A DNA stretch of 60,559 nt from NCBI GenBank assembly GCA_017398355.1, contig JAFQGD010000007.1:1-60559 (forward strand). The letters run 5' to 3'. Every line of letters begins with the position of its first letter. The stretch's first letter is position 1. The notes under the pieces are model-generated. The model was not told the origin of the DNA and did not search any database. It saw nothing but the letters and a program-made list of their open reading frames with translations. Positions 32,201 through 39,693 of this stretch are shown here, one piece after another. Origin of the DNA: Akkermansia sp. Lineage in GTDB: Bacteria > Verrucomicrobiota > Verrucomicrobiia > Verrucomicrobiales > Akkermansiaceae. Both the position numbers and the translations under genes were made by a program.

Positions 32201-33189
32201 TGGAAACGGCAAGCTGCGTATTCCCCATTTATTCAGACTGTACACGCCCCATGAGTGGCACCATCCGCGCCTTATCTGCCAAAGACGCAGCATTCAATTT
32301 CCTTGGCACCTCCATACCGCTGAGCGATTTCTCCGGCTATATATACCTGACGGATGATTACGTGCAGCTGGACAAGCTCAACGCCAAGAGTTGGGGCGGC
32401 GTATTGGATGCGATTGTACGCATCGGTTTCCGTGGGGAGCACACCTCTTTTGATGGGGTTGTACGGGCATCCAACATGGATTTGCACCATATCGCCGCTG
32501 CGTACGGCAGTGTGCAGGCCTACGCCCTCTGCAACGGCTACATCCGCTTCCGCACTCCCTCCCCCAATATCAACGATCTCCAAGCATACGGCAAGGTGGA
32601 AATTACGAATGGAGACCTCCTCACCCTCAGCCTTTTCCGCCCGGTGAGTTCCTACGTGACAGACCTTCCCTCCAACTTGGTCAGGTTGGAATCCATCGCT
32701 ACGAAAACCGGGGTATCTGAAGAGCCGGGCTTCTTCACCCGAACGCTGACCCGCATTTTCTCGGCCTTCCAAAAAGCTACCAACCGCATGGGCGACAGCG
32801 TAGACAAGATTGTCTACTATGTGCCAGGGGCCAACCACCTACTCTCCTACGATTTGCAGGAGGCCTACGCCCGATTCAACATTGCCAACGGTAAGCTCAC
32901 GACTACCGACATGCGAGCCATAGGGCATAACCTGAATGTGCAGATGAATATGGCGCTCGACCTCGACTCCCTCGTGCTGCACGGCAATATCTGGCCCAAA
33001 GTTTCCAGCCTCCCCACCCTCATTCTCTCTCCCCTCACTTTCCTGTCAGATTTCATGGTTGATATTGTCATCCACGGCCCCATTGATGACCTTGACTGGC
33101 ACTTTGCGTTAGACCGACGCTTAAACAACCAAGAACCCAGTGCTACCGCGGAAACACCGAAAAACAATCCGCCTCCCATCAAACAATGA
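29239..33189 (+). CDS. Giant AsmA/YhdP-like envelope protein
   Basis: A 1316-residue protein with a single N-terminal membrane anchor (about residues 15-36, LSLVVVLLLCITIGWLSIAG), followed by a very long, beta-strand-rich region with the AsmA-like pattern of a short helix and repeated amphipathic strands. It ends with the segment resembling the AsmA-like C-terminal domain (NIANGKLTTTDMRAIGHNLN, MNMALDLDSLVLHGNIWP). Family members such as YhdP, TamB and AsmA form hydrophobic grooves that bridge the periplasm and carry phospholipids, so a lipid-transport role is inferred. The tail is Pro/Asn-rich (PKNNPPPIKQ). It starts 23 nt after rbfA and ends in convergence with pth. Confidence 0.75.
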   Translation: MAHKLTIRRVGGCLPALSLVVVLLLCITIGWLSIAGLPHDALRYIEKELAAQGVHLKLDALKLEPSRGLAFRAEGIRFYPTADAPAPLAQADSFSIGINASRLLTGVLSADTLHLRNGAIQLPTQQTNGEKLSIDKIDISTRLTRRQIARLTSASLRLEGIPIRLRGAYDLKALLASAKEHPQDETDETDFDLQQILQEYTPIFDGIYRYITEQKWTAEEAPNLELQLHAAGKKPYYSFKLSIPRYDWKQFHFRQATADFTYRDDTITINSLRFNTVDPHSTASLQAGFSIPDKNLSFTLESNADFLNMVQPFVGEETAQILQKFSHPAEKAPGIKLSGDIVFAENWVPEQARVRGSMTIEELSVGSGKIDKMDLSFLYNNGDFNIDKLALSLPSGSAKLSAAAQRGKGEADAHADLNVGELLHLINQFTGEPITLPEGMQLHGNIKITAQAKLTTLPLNASQEEWENFVPSCSHLNLQLCTDKITYKNYSITTPCIELRAEDISQGHNKMPESIKTAKLNCKAEEVLIAGENNAATRFRQFALQLDCDSLSLKENKPQIEQLHLQASLQNLESGAWVVSDISIPRINLRGITPQDDALKLFKTAELQAIIGNITHENQSLGKAEFDCTLPEFGRGIAKAVLENEKGSKLRLSTTTDWNTPEKLVFNDIRLHAPVADFAPLIEHFGIVSADFELPRRISAEGAFTWDTSKGVLDAAQVKLEIPELVRTPHKLVPFRGLRIPIGLQADAHLHTAEDGGISYEADLYVTHKTGEFRGKAAGNTESHVHVTGNNTIRADVIDRLIDNEDAHGIIRDFRFSPRSRNTITNIDTLVRYDNGTIVKSHCDALLEHTEYLMCAIEERPDKTEHLRTDLGSNPYSYAKRATCGVDVDVRLDSVDAQGKKLKDKICITLTNPRLIYDNGPWLRRQKFATGTAETTLGGDAVIIDVENSFVELVNVSGTVYPAYSIGMFYADIQHFMADIVLPNPAQVETASCVFPIYSDCTRPMSGTIRALSAKDAAFNFLGTSIPLSDFSGYIYLTDDYVQLDKLNAKSWGGVLDAIVRIGFRGEHTSFDGVVRASNMDLHHIAAAYGSVQAYALCNGYIRFRTPSPNINDLQAYGKVEITNGDLLTLSLFRPVSSYVTDLPSNLVRLESIATKTGVSEEPGFFTRTLTRIFSAFQKATNRMGDSVDKIVYYVPGANHLLSYDLQEAYARFNIANGKLTTTDMRAIGHNLNVQMNMALDLDSLVLHGNIWPKVSSLPTLILSPLTFLSDFMVDIVIHGPIDDLDWHFALDRRLNNQEPSATAETPKNNPPPIKQ

Positions 33190-33288
33190 TACGCACGGCA
33201 AACTTGCCAAGCGGGTGCGAAGGAACGGTAGAAGAAAAAGGCAATTTTTCCCGAAAGAAGAAGAATAAAAAAGAGAGGGAACAATGCC

Positions 33289-33930
33289 TTACTCCGCCGC
33301 ATCGGCCGGAGCCGAGGATTCTGCTTCCACCGCAGCCAAGTCTTCAGTCTTCGGTTTCTTTTTCTTCTCTTTTTTGACGTTGAAACGATTAGCCGCAGCT
33401 TGGAACCCCTCCCGCAACATAAGCAAAGCCGCTTGAGTGGATTTATCCAAGGCCTCATCCAAAAGGGGGCGCTCCTCCGGGCTGAATTTGCCCAGCACAT
33501 GCCCCACCATGCTTTTTTGTCCCGGCACCCCGATTCCCACTCGCAGGCGGGGGAAGCGTTCCCCACCCAAATGAGCAATGAGAGATTTCATACCATTATG
33601 CCCGCCGGCAGATCCTGCGGCACGCAGCCGCAGGGTGCCGACGGGAAAAGAAATATCATCGTAAATCACGAGCACCTGCTCCGGTTCATACTTGAAATAG
33701 CGCATGACCGGCCCCACGCACTCGCCGGAGCTATTCATGAAGGTATGCGGTTTCACCAGCAGCACCCCGGGGCCGGCGGCAAACTCACCCTTGCGGGCTT
33801 TGTCCGTTTTCCACTCTGCACCCAAAGCTGCTGCAAGCTTATCCAGCACCATGAAGCCCACATTGTGGCGGGTTTCTGCGTACTCTCGCCCGGGATTCCC
33901 CAAGCCTACGATGATGCGCACCTGCTCCAT
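33289..33930 (-). CDS. pth: Peptidyl-tRNA hydrolase
   Basis: A 213-residue Pth, which releases tRNA from peptidyl-tRNAs that drop off the ribosome. Motifs: VGLGNPGREYAETRHNVGF with the catalytic His, LVKPHTFMNSSGECV, VIYDDISFPVGTLRLR and GSAGGHNGMKSLIAHLGG. It carries an extra C-terminal tail after about residue 185 that is Lys-rich (VKKEKKKKPKTEDLAA) and then Ala/Ser-rich, longer than the usual ~190 residues. Its ATG shares one base with the stop of leuA (TGATG), so the two are coupled. Confidence 0.97.
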   Translation of the reverse strand: MEQVRIIVGLGNPGREYAETRHNVGFMVLDKLAAALGAEWKTDKARKGEFAAGPGVLLVKPHTFMNSSGECVGPVMRYFKYEPEQVLVIYDDISFPVGTLRLRAAGSAGGHNGMKSLIAHLGGERFPRLRVGIGVPGQKSMVGHVLGKFSPEERPLLDEALDKSTQAALLMLREGFQAAANRFNVKKEKKKKPKTEDLAAVEAESSAPADAAE

Positions 33931-35483
33931 CAGCAGCCGGGGGTCAGCAGATTGAGCGTGATGTTGCGGTTCACCGCGCTCAGATAAGCACGAGCAGAGG
34001 CTTCTATCACGTCCGTAGCCGCCCCCTTGCCGGATACCGGCTTACAGGCGCAATCACCAAACTGCACCTTCACAGATACCTCGCCCAAGGCATCCTGACC
34101 GGCAGAGGTTGCGCGCACGTTATAATCCACCAGCGTTCCCTTGCTCTTGGTAATACGGTCGATAGCCTTGAAGCAGGCATTCACCGGGCCATTGCCAATG
34201 GCGCAGTCTGTGATAGCCTTGCCATCCTTCTCCAGTGTCACAGTAGCCGTGGGCATGGCAGATGCACCGGCCACAAACTGCAGGTTGACCATCTTCCAGG
34301 TGCCATGCTCCGTGTCCAGCGAATCATCCACAAGAGAGGCCAAGTCATCATCGTACACAAACTTCTTGCTGTCGCCTACCTTTTTGAAGCGCTCAAAGAC
34401 AGATGCTATCTCCGCTTCCGAAAGGTTGAAGCCCAGCTTCTCCAAACGGGATTTCACCGCAGCGCGGCCGGAGTGCTTGGTCAGGGGAAGCTCAGTCTCG
34501 CCCCAACCCACCACAGCGGGGTCTATCACCTCGTAAGTCTCGCGCTTGGCCAAAATGCCGTGCTGATGAATGCCGGAGCTATGAGCAAAAGCGTTCTCGC
34601 CCACAATAGCCTTGGAGCGCTGCACGGGCATGCTGCTCATGCGAGATACCACGCGGCTGGTCTTCACAATTTCACGGGTATTGATATTGTGCGGCGTTGA
34701 GCCGGCCTCGAAGCCAAAGGCCTCGGGGCGGGTGGAAAGAGCCATGATAACCTCTTCCAACGCGGCATTACCGGCGCGCTCGCCAATACCATTGATAGCA
34801 CCCTCCACCTGGCGGGCTCCATGCGCCACCGCCGTGAGAGAGTTTGCCACGGCCAAGCCGATATCATTGTGGCAATGCACTGAGATGACAGCCTTGTCAA
34901 TATTACGCACGTTGGCGCAGATATAATCTACCATACGGGCATACTCTACCGGCGTGGTGAATCCCACCGTATCAGGCAAATTCACCGTGGTAGCTCCGGC
35001 ATCTATCACCGCTTCTACCACCTGCGCCAAATAGTCCAGCTCCGTTCGGCTTGCATCTTCAGCAGAAAATTCCACATCATCCACCAAGCTCTTAGCCAGC
35101 TTCACACCGGCCACTGCCATCTCGATGATTTCTTCCTTGCTCTTCTTGAGCTTGAACTCTCGATGAAGCGGGCTGGTGGCCAAGAAGGTGTGGATGCGCC
35201 CTCTCTCCCCTGCCGGAGCCACCGCTGCGGCACACTTGCGGATATCATTCTCCACGCAGCGAGCCAAACCTGCTATGCGGCAGTTCTTCACCGTGCGAGC
35301 TATGGTCGACACGGCCTCAAAGTCACCATCCGAAATGCAGGGGAAGCCCGCCTCGATGATATCCACACCTAGTTTCTCGAGCTGACGCGCAACCTCCAGC
35401 TTCTGCCGGAGATTCATCGAAGCTCCTGGGCACTGCTCACCATCGCGAAGCGTGGTATCGAAGAATAATACTTTGTCGCTCAT
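33930..35483 (-). CDS. leuA: 2-isopropylmalate synthase
   Basis: A 517-residue LeuA, which condenses acetyl-CoA with 2-oxoisovalerate in the first committed step of leucine synthesis. The catalytic barrel shows FFDTTLRDGEQCPGASMN, the metal motif VHCHNDIGLAVANSL, GERAGNAALEEVIMAL and HSGIHQHGILA. The C-terminal regulatory LeuA dimer domain (about 385-510, with GKGAATDVIEASARAYLSAV) is complete, so leucine feedback inhibition is expected. The promoter at 35514-35542 is divergent from that of the initiator tRNA. No leu-type leader peptide is apparent in the short 5' region. Confidence 0.97.
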   Translation of the reverse strand: MSDKVLFFDTTLRDGEQCPGASMNLRQKLEVARQLEKLGVDIIEAGFPCISDGDFEAVSTIARTVKNCRIAGLARCVENDIRKCAAAVAPAGERGRIHTFLATSPLHREFKLKKSKEEIIEMAVAGVKLAKSLVDDVEFSAEDASRTELDYLAQVVEAVIDAGATTVNLPDTVGFTTPVEYARMVDYICANVRNIDKAVISVHCHNDIGLAVANSLTAVAHGARQVEGAINGIGERAGNAALEEVIMALSTRPEAFGFEAGSTPHNINTREIVKTSRVVSRMSSMPVQRSKAIVGENAFAHSSGIHQHGILAKRETYEVIDPAVVGWGETELPLTKHSGRAAVKSRLEKLGFNLSEAEIASVFERFKKVGDSKKFVYDDDLASLVDDSLDTEHGTWKMVNLQFVAGASAMPTATVTLEKDGKAITDCAIGNGPVNACFKAIDRITKSKGTLVDYNVRATSAGQDALGEVSVKVQFGDCACKPVSGKGAATDVIEASARAYLSAVNRNITLNLLTPGC

Positions 35484-35513
35484 ATCCTGTGTGGGTTGTT
35501 TTAAGAACGCTCA

Positions 35514-35542
35514 TCCTACTCTTATTCCTACTAAATTGCAAG
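35514..35542 (-). promoter_or_regulatory. leuA promoter
   Basis: On the reverse strand TTGCAA (35542-35537), 17-bp spacer, TAGGAT (35519-35514), about 30 nt ahead of the ATG, with AGGA just before the start. Confidence 0.6.
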
Positions 35543-35591
35543 CCTTTTTGCGAAGCATTCTAATTTTATTTAAAAAAAAATTAAATTTTAC

Positions 35592-35620
35592 TTGACTTCT
35601 CTTCCCACCTGCGCTATATT
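35592..35620 (+). promoter_or_regulatory. Initiator tRNA promoter
   Basis: TTGACT (35592-35597), 17-bp spacer, TATATT (35615-35620), preceded by a strong A/T tract that may act as an UP element. Confidence 0.7.
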
Positions 35621-35651
35621 TTGCCTGCGCCCTTCAGGGGTTGGTTAAAAT

Positions 35652-35725
35652 CGCGGGATGGAGCAGCCAGGTAGCTCGTCAGGCTCATAACCTGAAGGCC
35701 GCAGGTTCAAATCCTGCTCCCGCAA
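35652..35725 (+). tRNA. Initiator tRNA-fMet (anticodon CAU)
   Basis: All arms fold: acceptor CGCGGGA/TCCCGCA, D-stem GAGC/GCTC, anticodon arm TCAGG-CTCATAA-CCTGA, T-arm GCAGG-TTCAAAT-CCTGC, discriminator A at 35725. The unpaired C1-A72 marks it as the initiator, and A11-U24 fits as well. CCA is not encoded. Unusually, the first of the three conserved G-C pairs of the anticodon stem (29-41) is A-U here. A terminator follows. Confidence 0.96.
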
Positions 35726-35734
35726 CTAAAAAAC

Positions 35735-35772
35735 GCACCGTAGAGGATATAACACCTTTACGGTGCTTTTTT
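35735..35772 (+). terminator. Terminator of the tRNA gene
   Basis: GCACCGTA (35735-35742) pairs with TACGGTGC (35759-35766), extended by a few inner pairs and followed by a T-run. Confidence 0.85.
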
Positions 35773-36087
35773 GTCCTGTACCATGTCAATCATGAATTCG
35801 AGGGATAAATTTTACTTCCTATTGCAAAGATGAGATCAGCAAATGCCGGGCGACTCGGCCGGGCTTTCAACCAACGGAAGTTTTTTCCAGCGATTTGATG
35901 AGCTCTCTCCTCAATGTGTTTCCCGGAGCAACCAAACGCTGCTAAGCATCTATTATCTGGTATTGCCATTTGCGGACTTCCTTCTTCCCCTTAGTATAAA
36001 TGAATCATAGAAATAGTAAAGATGAAACTTTTTCTGAGAGAGGCAATGGGCAGCTGAGAAAAAATCAAATATAGGGAAATTTGAGTC
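35773..36087. other. Intergenic stretch without visible gene
   Basis: No frame with coding character and no recognisable RNA. It separates the tRNA terminator from the promoter of the DUF4230-like gene. Confidence 0.6.
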
Positions 36088-36129
36088 TTTACACGCCATT
36101 TAATCACCCGTATACTGACGCACAGTATA
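36088..36129 (+). promoter_or_regulatory. Promoter with overlapping palindromic operator
   Basis: TTTACA (36088-36093), 17-bp spacer, TATACT (36111-36116). The -10 box is the start of an inverted repeat TATACTG-ACGCA-CAGTATA (36111-36129) that covers the -10 and the predicted start site. This is a typical position for a repressor. Confidence 0.55.
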
Positions 36130-36173
36130 GGCTGCAAACATGCTGCTGATTGAACTTTTTACTCACTCCCGCC

Positions 36174-36857
36174 ATGAATGCCCCCTCCCCCGCTAAATCC
36201 CCATCTTCTGCCGGCTGCCTCAAAATCATCCTCTTGGGATTGATTTTTACTATCCTCGTGGGGGGAGGATGCATCTATTTTATCCACCAATACGTCATCA
36301 AACCACCCATTGAAATCCCTAAAAAAATCGCCAAAGAAGCTCTCGACGTCGTAAAAGAATTATTCAAGCCAACGGGCGAAATTATCACAACAACTGAAGT
36401 GACGAGCGGACGCCCAGTGGAGATGTATTCCCTCTATGAAAAAACAATGACAAAGACATATACCTATAAGACACGTTTTCTCGGGTCTGAAAAGGAACTA
36501 CGAATTGAGGAAGAATTTGTGTGCCGCTATGGTGTAGATGTTACGCTGGAGGGTGTATCTGCCTCATGGTCGACTCCCGGCATCATCCGCTTGGACCGGG
36601 TGAATACGCGGCTTATTTCCTGCGAAGCCCTAGGCCATGTAAAATTGAGTGAAGATGACGGATGGTGGAACAAGATTCAAACCGAAGAGCGCGAACATGC
36701 TTTGAATAGCTTTATCCGGCAGGTTCGCAAAGAGGCAGCACAGGATGAAAGCGCGCTTCTGGTGGCTAAGTACAGATTCCAAGAACTTATCCGGCGAGAA
36801 GCCAAGGCTCGAGCCATCGGAACGGAACTGTACGCTCACTTCGACAACGATAAATGA
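36174..36857 (+). CDS. DUF4230-like membrane-anchored protein
   Basis: A 227-residue protein with one membrane segment (about residues 15-38, IILLGLIFTILVGGGCIYF) and a long extracytoplasmic part. The features SLYEKTMTKTYTYKTRF, VCRYGVDVTLEGVS and SEDDGWWNKIQTEEREHALN resemble the DUF4230 family (short anchor, beta domain, then an acidic-aromatic loop and helices). The function of the family is unknown. ATG 36174 was preferred over the upstream TTG because it follows normal usage. A palindrome overlaps its promoter, so it is probably under repression. Confidence 0.7.
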   Translation: MNAPSPAKSPSSAGCLKIILLGLIFTILVGGGCIYFIHQYVIKPPIEIPKKIAKEALDVVKELFKPTGEIITTTEVTSGRPVEMYSLYEKTMTKTYTYKTRFLGSEKELRIEEEFVCRYGVDVTLEGVSASWSTPGIIRLDRVNTRLISCEALGHVKLSEDDGWWNKIQTEEREHALNSFIRQVRKEAAQDESALLVAKYRFQELIRREAKARAIGTELYAHFDNDK

Positions 36858-36971
36858 ACTCATCGAATCATGTGAGCTCATCGAAAGAGACGAGAAAGAA
36901 GCCGAGGGTACGGTAGTATCCTACACATAGCCTTTCGCCTTCATCCGGCTGCACCGCAAATACCCACTCAC

Positions 36972-37334
36972 TCAGGAGCGGAGTGCTGCTTCCCAGGTCT
37001 CTGCCTTGAATCCGGGTATCACCTTGCCGGTAGCGGTGACAAGCAAGGGGCGCTTGACAAGCATGCCATCTGAGGCCAAGAGGGCAATCTGCTCTTCTTC
37101 ACTCATCTCTGCCAAACGGGTGGAAAGCCCCAGCTCGCGGTATTTGGTGCCGCAGGTGTTGAAAAACTTCTTGAGCGGTAGCCCACTGGCTTGCCACCAT
37201 TGGCGCAGTTCTTCTGCGCTGGGTGCTTGCTCGGCAATGTGGCGTGCGCTGTACTCACAGCCCTGCCCTTGCAACCATGTCTTAGCTTTGCGGCAGGTGC
37301 TGCACTTCGGGTATTCGATGAATTGGGTTGTCAT
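36972..37334 (-). CDS. ArsC/Spx-family protein
   Basis: A 120-residue protein of the ArsC/Spx/YffB thioredoxin-like family. It has the redox motif CSTC at residues 11-14 (FIEYPKCSTCRKAKTWL), FFNTCGTKYRELGLS and the substrate-side KRPLLVTATGKVIPGF. Family members reduce arsenate or mixed disulfides, or bind RNA polymerase (Spx). The C-x-x-C and missing arsenate operon make YffB/Spx-like roles more likely. It has a leaderless-type promoter, and a 23-bp palindrome covers the -10 and spacer, implying tight regulation, perhaps by a Fur/PerR-type repressor. Confidence 0.88.
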   Translation of the reverse strand: MTTQFIEYPKCSTCRKAKTWLQGQGCEYSARHIAEQAPSAEELRQWWQASGLPLKKFFNTCGTKYRELGLSTRLAEMSEEEQIALLASDGMLVKRPLLVTATGKVIPGFKAETWEAALRS

Positions 37335-37339
37335 GAATC

Positions 37340-37369
37340 TTATTTAGAATAATTCTAAATAAAAATCAA
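37340..37369 (-). promoter_or_regulatory. ArsC/Spx gene promoter with 23-bp palindromic operator
   Basis: On the reverse strand TTGATT (37369-37364), 17-bp spacer, TAAATA (37346-37341), ending 6 nt before the ATG at 37334. A perfect 11-1-11 palindrome spans 37340-37362; its core TTAGAAT-N-ATTCTAA has the 7-1-7 form of Fur/PerR boxes. Which regulator binds is an inference. Confidence 0.65.
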
Positions 37370-37413
37370 GAAAAATTTGTGTCGGGGGGCAATTTTTTTT
37401 GCTAGGCGGGAGT

Positions 37414-38523
37414 CTAGTGTCTCCTGTTTGGGTGCAAATCGCGGAGATGGTCTTCGCGGTCTTGGCGGTTGCGGAGGGTATGTTTTTTGGCGCGTTTAGT
37501 GACACGCTCAAGGTTCATCTGGCGTTTTTGGGCACGTTTTTCCAATTCGGCGATTTCAGAATCAAGGTTGAGGAAATGCTCGTAGCGCTCATGGGAAAGC
37601 GAGCCGGATTCAAGAGCCGCGCGGATAGCACAGCCGGCATCTTTGCGGTGCGAACAATCCGCAAAGCGGCAGGTGGAAGCCAGCTCCGCCAAATCTGCAA
37701 ATTCGGCGCGCAGCGTAGCCGTATCTGTCCACATCTGGATTTCACGCATGCCTGGGTTATCAATCAACACGCCTCCACCGGGCAGCACAACCAGCTCACG
37801 AGCCACCGTTGTGTGGCGGCCCTTGCCGGTTACTTCGTTCACCCCGCCGGTCTCCAGCCACTCATCCCCCAGCAAGGAATTGACAAACGTGCTCTTGCCC
37901 ACACCGGAAGAGCCCACAATGGTAATCGTCTGGCCCTTGGGGACACGGCGCAGGTACTTGGGATAGCCTTTTTTCCAACGCGCCACGATGGGGTGGACCT
38001 CCACCCCCAGGGCTGCCACTTCATCGCAAGCACGCTTCATCACCTCCTCGGGGGCTGTATCTGCTTTGTTGATGAGCACCACGGGGCGAGCCCCACTCTT
38101 GCGGATAAGGGTGAGATAGCGCTCGATACGGCGCAGGTTGTAGTCGCTCTCCGCATCCGTGATGAGCACGACCATATCAATATTGGCGCCAATAACCTGT
38201 TCCGCGCAACTGCGGCCCGGAGCTTTGCGGGAAAAACGGTTGCGACGGGGAAGCATGGCGCGAATGACGGGGAGGTCCTGCCCATGGCCGGGATCCACCG
38301 CCACCCAATCCCCCACCGTAGGCAAATCAGCATCACAAGCAGCATCATGCCACACCTTACCGGAAAGTACCACCTCGTGGTCCCCCTTGCCTTTAGCAAT
38401 CACGCAAAAGTTAATTTTGGTCTCGCGGATAATGCGAGCCGGATACCACTCCGGCTGCTGCAGCGAGGCAAAGGCGGCCGCCAAATCGGCATTCCACCCC
38501 AGCATTTCCATAGTCACAGTCAT
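37414..38523 (-). CDS. rsgA: Ribosome small-subunit-dependent GTPase A
   Basis: A 369-residue RsgA (YjeQ), a circularly permuted GTPase that checks late 30S assembly. It has an N-terminal OB fold (about 25-110, with TVGDWVAVDPG and RRNRFSRKA), then G motifs in permuted order, NKAD (G4), GSSGVGKST (G1) and DNPGMREIQMW (G3). The C-terminal zinc finger is CRFADCSHRKDAGC. The tail is longer than usual and very basic (RVTKRAKKHTLRNRQDRE), which may aid rRNA binding. Its start overlaps the coaB stop as ATGA. It is the second gene of the coaB-rsgA pair. Confidence 0.96.
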   Translation of the reverse strand: MTVTMEMLGWNADLAAAFASLQQPEWYPARIIRETKINFCVIAKGKGDHEVVLSGKVWHDAACDADLPTVGDWVAVDPGHGQDLPVIRAMLPRRNRFSRKAPGRSCAEQVIGANIDMVVLITDAESDYNLRRIERYLTLIRKSGARPVVLINKADTAPEEVMKRACDEVAALGVEVHPIVARWKKGYPKYLRRVPKGQTITIVGSSGVGKSTFVNSLLGDEWLETGGVNEVTGKGRHTTVARELVVLPGGGVLIDNPGMREIQMWTDTATLRAEFADLAELASTCRFADCSHRKDAGCAIRAALESGSLSHERYEHFLNLDSEIAELEKRAQKRQMNLERVTKRAKKHTLRNRQDREDHLRDLHPNRRH

Positions 38524-39152
38524 GAGGGGACAATGGTAGCGTGTTCGATAATACGCAAGGCAATCTGCTCTTTTGTATCCTTTTCCAAGGGGACGAGATG
38601 ATGCGGGAAGACGAGAGTGACCTCATTTTCGCGGGCATCAAACCCAATATCGGAGCGCGAAACATCGTTGGCCACAATGAAATCACACTGCTTACGCTGC
38701 AACTTGTCTTGCGCATACGGTATCACATCGTTCGTCTCTGCGGCAAAGCCCACCAATTTACCGGTAAAGCCGAAAACAGAGCGCATGCTCCCTAAAATAT
38801 CGGGTGTTTTTTCCAACTCCAGAACGATACGGTCTGCCCCCTTCTTCATCTTCTGTGAGCCACACACAACCGGGCGATAGTCTGCCACGGCCGCGCAGAG
38901 GATGGCTACATCCACCCCGCGCAGCAAATCCCGCACAGCCTCATACATCTGCTGGGCCGTCTCCACCTGCACAAAGTCAACCCCTGCCGGCACATCCAAC
39001 CGGGTGGGTCCGGAAATCAGCACCACCTCATGCCCCTCGTGCCGGGCTGCCCCGGCCAAGGCATAACCCATGCGGCCGGATGAGCGGTTAGTCAAATAGC
39101 GTACAGGGTCTATCGGTTCCCGTGTAGGCCCCGCAGTGATAAGGAACTTCAT
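38520..39152 (-). CDS. coaB: Phosphopantothenate-cysteine ligase (stand-alone CoaB)
   Basis: A 210-residue protein matching only the CoaB half of CoaBC, which joins phosphopantothenate and cysteine in coenzyme A synthesis. Motifs: ITAGPTREPIDPVRYLTNRS, SGRMGYALA, AAVADYRPV, LEKTPDILG, GFAAETND and DIGFDARENEVTLV. The CoaC decarboxylase half is not fused and not next to it, so it must be encoded elsewhere. ATG 39152 fits both the family start (MKFLITAG) and a promoter whose -10 ends 7 nt upstream. rsgA overlaps its 3' end. Confidence 0.94.
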   Translation of the reverse strand: MKFLITAGPTREPIDPVRYLTNRSSGRMGYALAGAARHEGHEVVLISGPTRLDVPAGVDFVQVETAQQMYEAVRDLLRGVDVAILCAAVADYRPVVCGSQKMKKGADRIVLELEKTPDILGSMRSVFGFTGKLVGFAAETNDVIPYAQDKLQRKQCDFIVANDVSRSDIGFDARENEVTLVFPHHLVPLEKDTKEQIALRIIEHATIVPS

Positions 39153-39159
39153 GCGCCAC

Positions 39160-39188
39160 AATGTAGCAGAAAATCACCGGAATTGCAA
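39160..39188 (-). promoter_or_regulatory. coaB-rsgA promoter, leaderless geometry
   Basis: On the reverse strand TTGCAA (39188-39183), 17-bp spacer, TACATT (39165-39160), 7 nt before the coaB ATG. Confidence 0.65.
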
Positions 39189-39217
39189 ATTTCAAAATTC
39201 ATCTACTTGCCATTCAT

Positions 39218-39589
39218 TCATATTTTACTACCACAGACAACTCGGCTCATGGCAGTAAGAGTGAGCAACAGGCTACATGTCAGAAAATTGAGCCACCACG
39301 CGACGATGTAAAGCATACCTATCATGCTTTCAGCAGGCGCTTGGCCATGTGCCCACATGCAATAAAGCGTGGCAGCCAATAAGGGCAAAAACACACAAAC
39401 GTACAAAGCACCCCAACTTAAAATTCGCGCCTTTCGCCCCCAAAGATGGGTGGCGCAGCAGAGGATGCTCGGGAGTATCAGCGCCGCATCCCCTACGTAG
39501 GGTATGGAAAGGTGCAAGCAATACTCCATCATCATCAACATGACAGCCAGCGGAGCCACCAACAGCGTTTGCAAGAGATAGTACCTCAT
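39218..39589 (-). CDS. Small membrane protein of unknown function
   Basis: A 123-residue, strongly hydrophobic protein with four predicted membrane segments (roughly 5-22, 32-50, 58-76 and 95-115). No family is recognised. An upstream GTG (39607) is possible, but the promoter TTGTCA-17-TATATT has its -10 at 39603-39598, ending 8 nt before the ATG at 39589, which favours the shorter form. It is divergent from the 39694 gene, whose -35 box overlaps its own. Confidence 0.65.
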   Translation of the reverse strand: MRYYLLQTLLVAPLAVMLMMMEYCLHLSIPYVGDAALILPSILCCATHLWGRKARILSWGALYVCVFLPLLAATLYCMWAHGQAPAESMIGMLYIVAWWLNFLTCSLLLTLTAMSRVVCGSKI

Positions 39590-39597
39590 CCACCCCC

Positions 39598-39648
39598 AAT
39601 ATACCACTATGCTCCGGCATTGACAAGGATTCTCATTTGCGATAAGGT
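39598..39648. promoter_or_regulatory. Divergent promoters sharing one -35 region
   Basis: Forward: TTGACA (39620-39625), 17 bp, TAAGGT (39643-39648). Reverse: TTGTCA (39626-39621), 17 bp, TATATT (39603-39598). The two -35 boxes overlap by five base pairs, so polymerase binding at one must exclude the other. Confidence 0.65.
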
Positions 39649-39693
39649 TAATTTTGAACGCTCAAGAGACGGAGCGTGTCTACCATCATAGCT

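Noticed and set aside
37399..38601. 400-codon forward frame opposite rsgA and the end of coaB
   Set aside because: rsgA motifs are complete on the reverse strand; the forward translation has no recognisable features.
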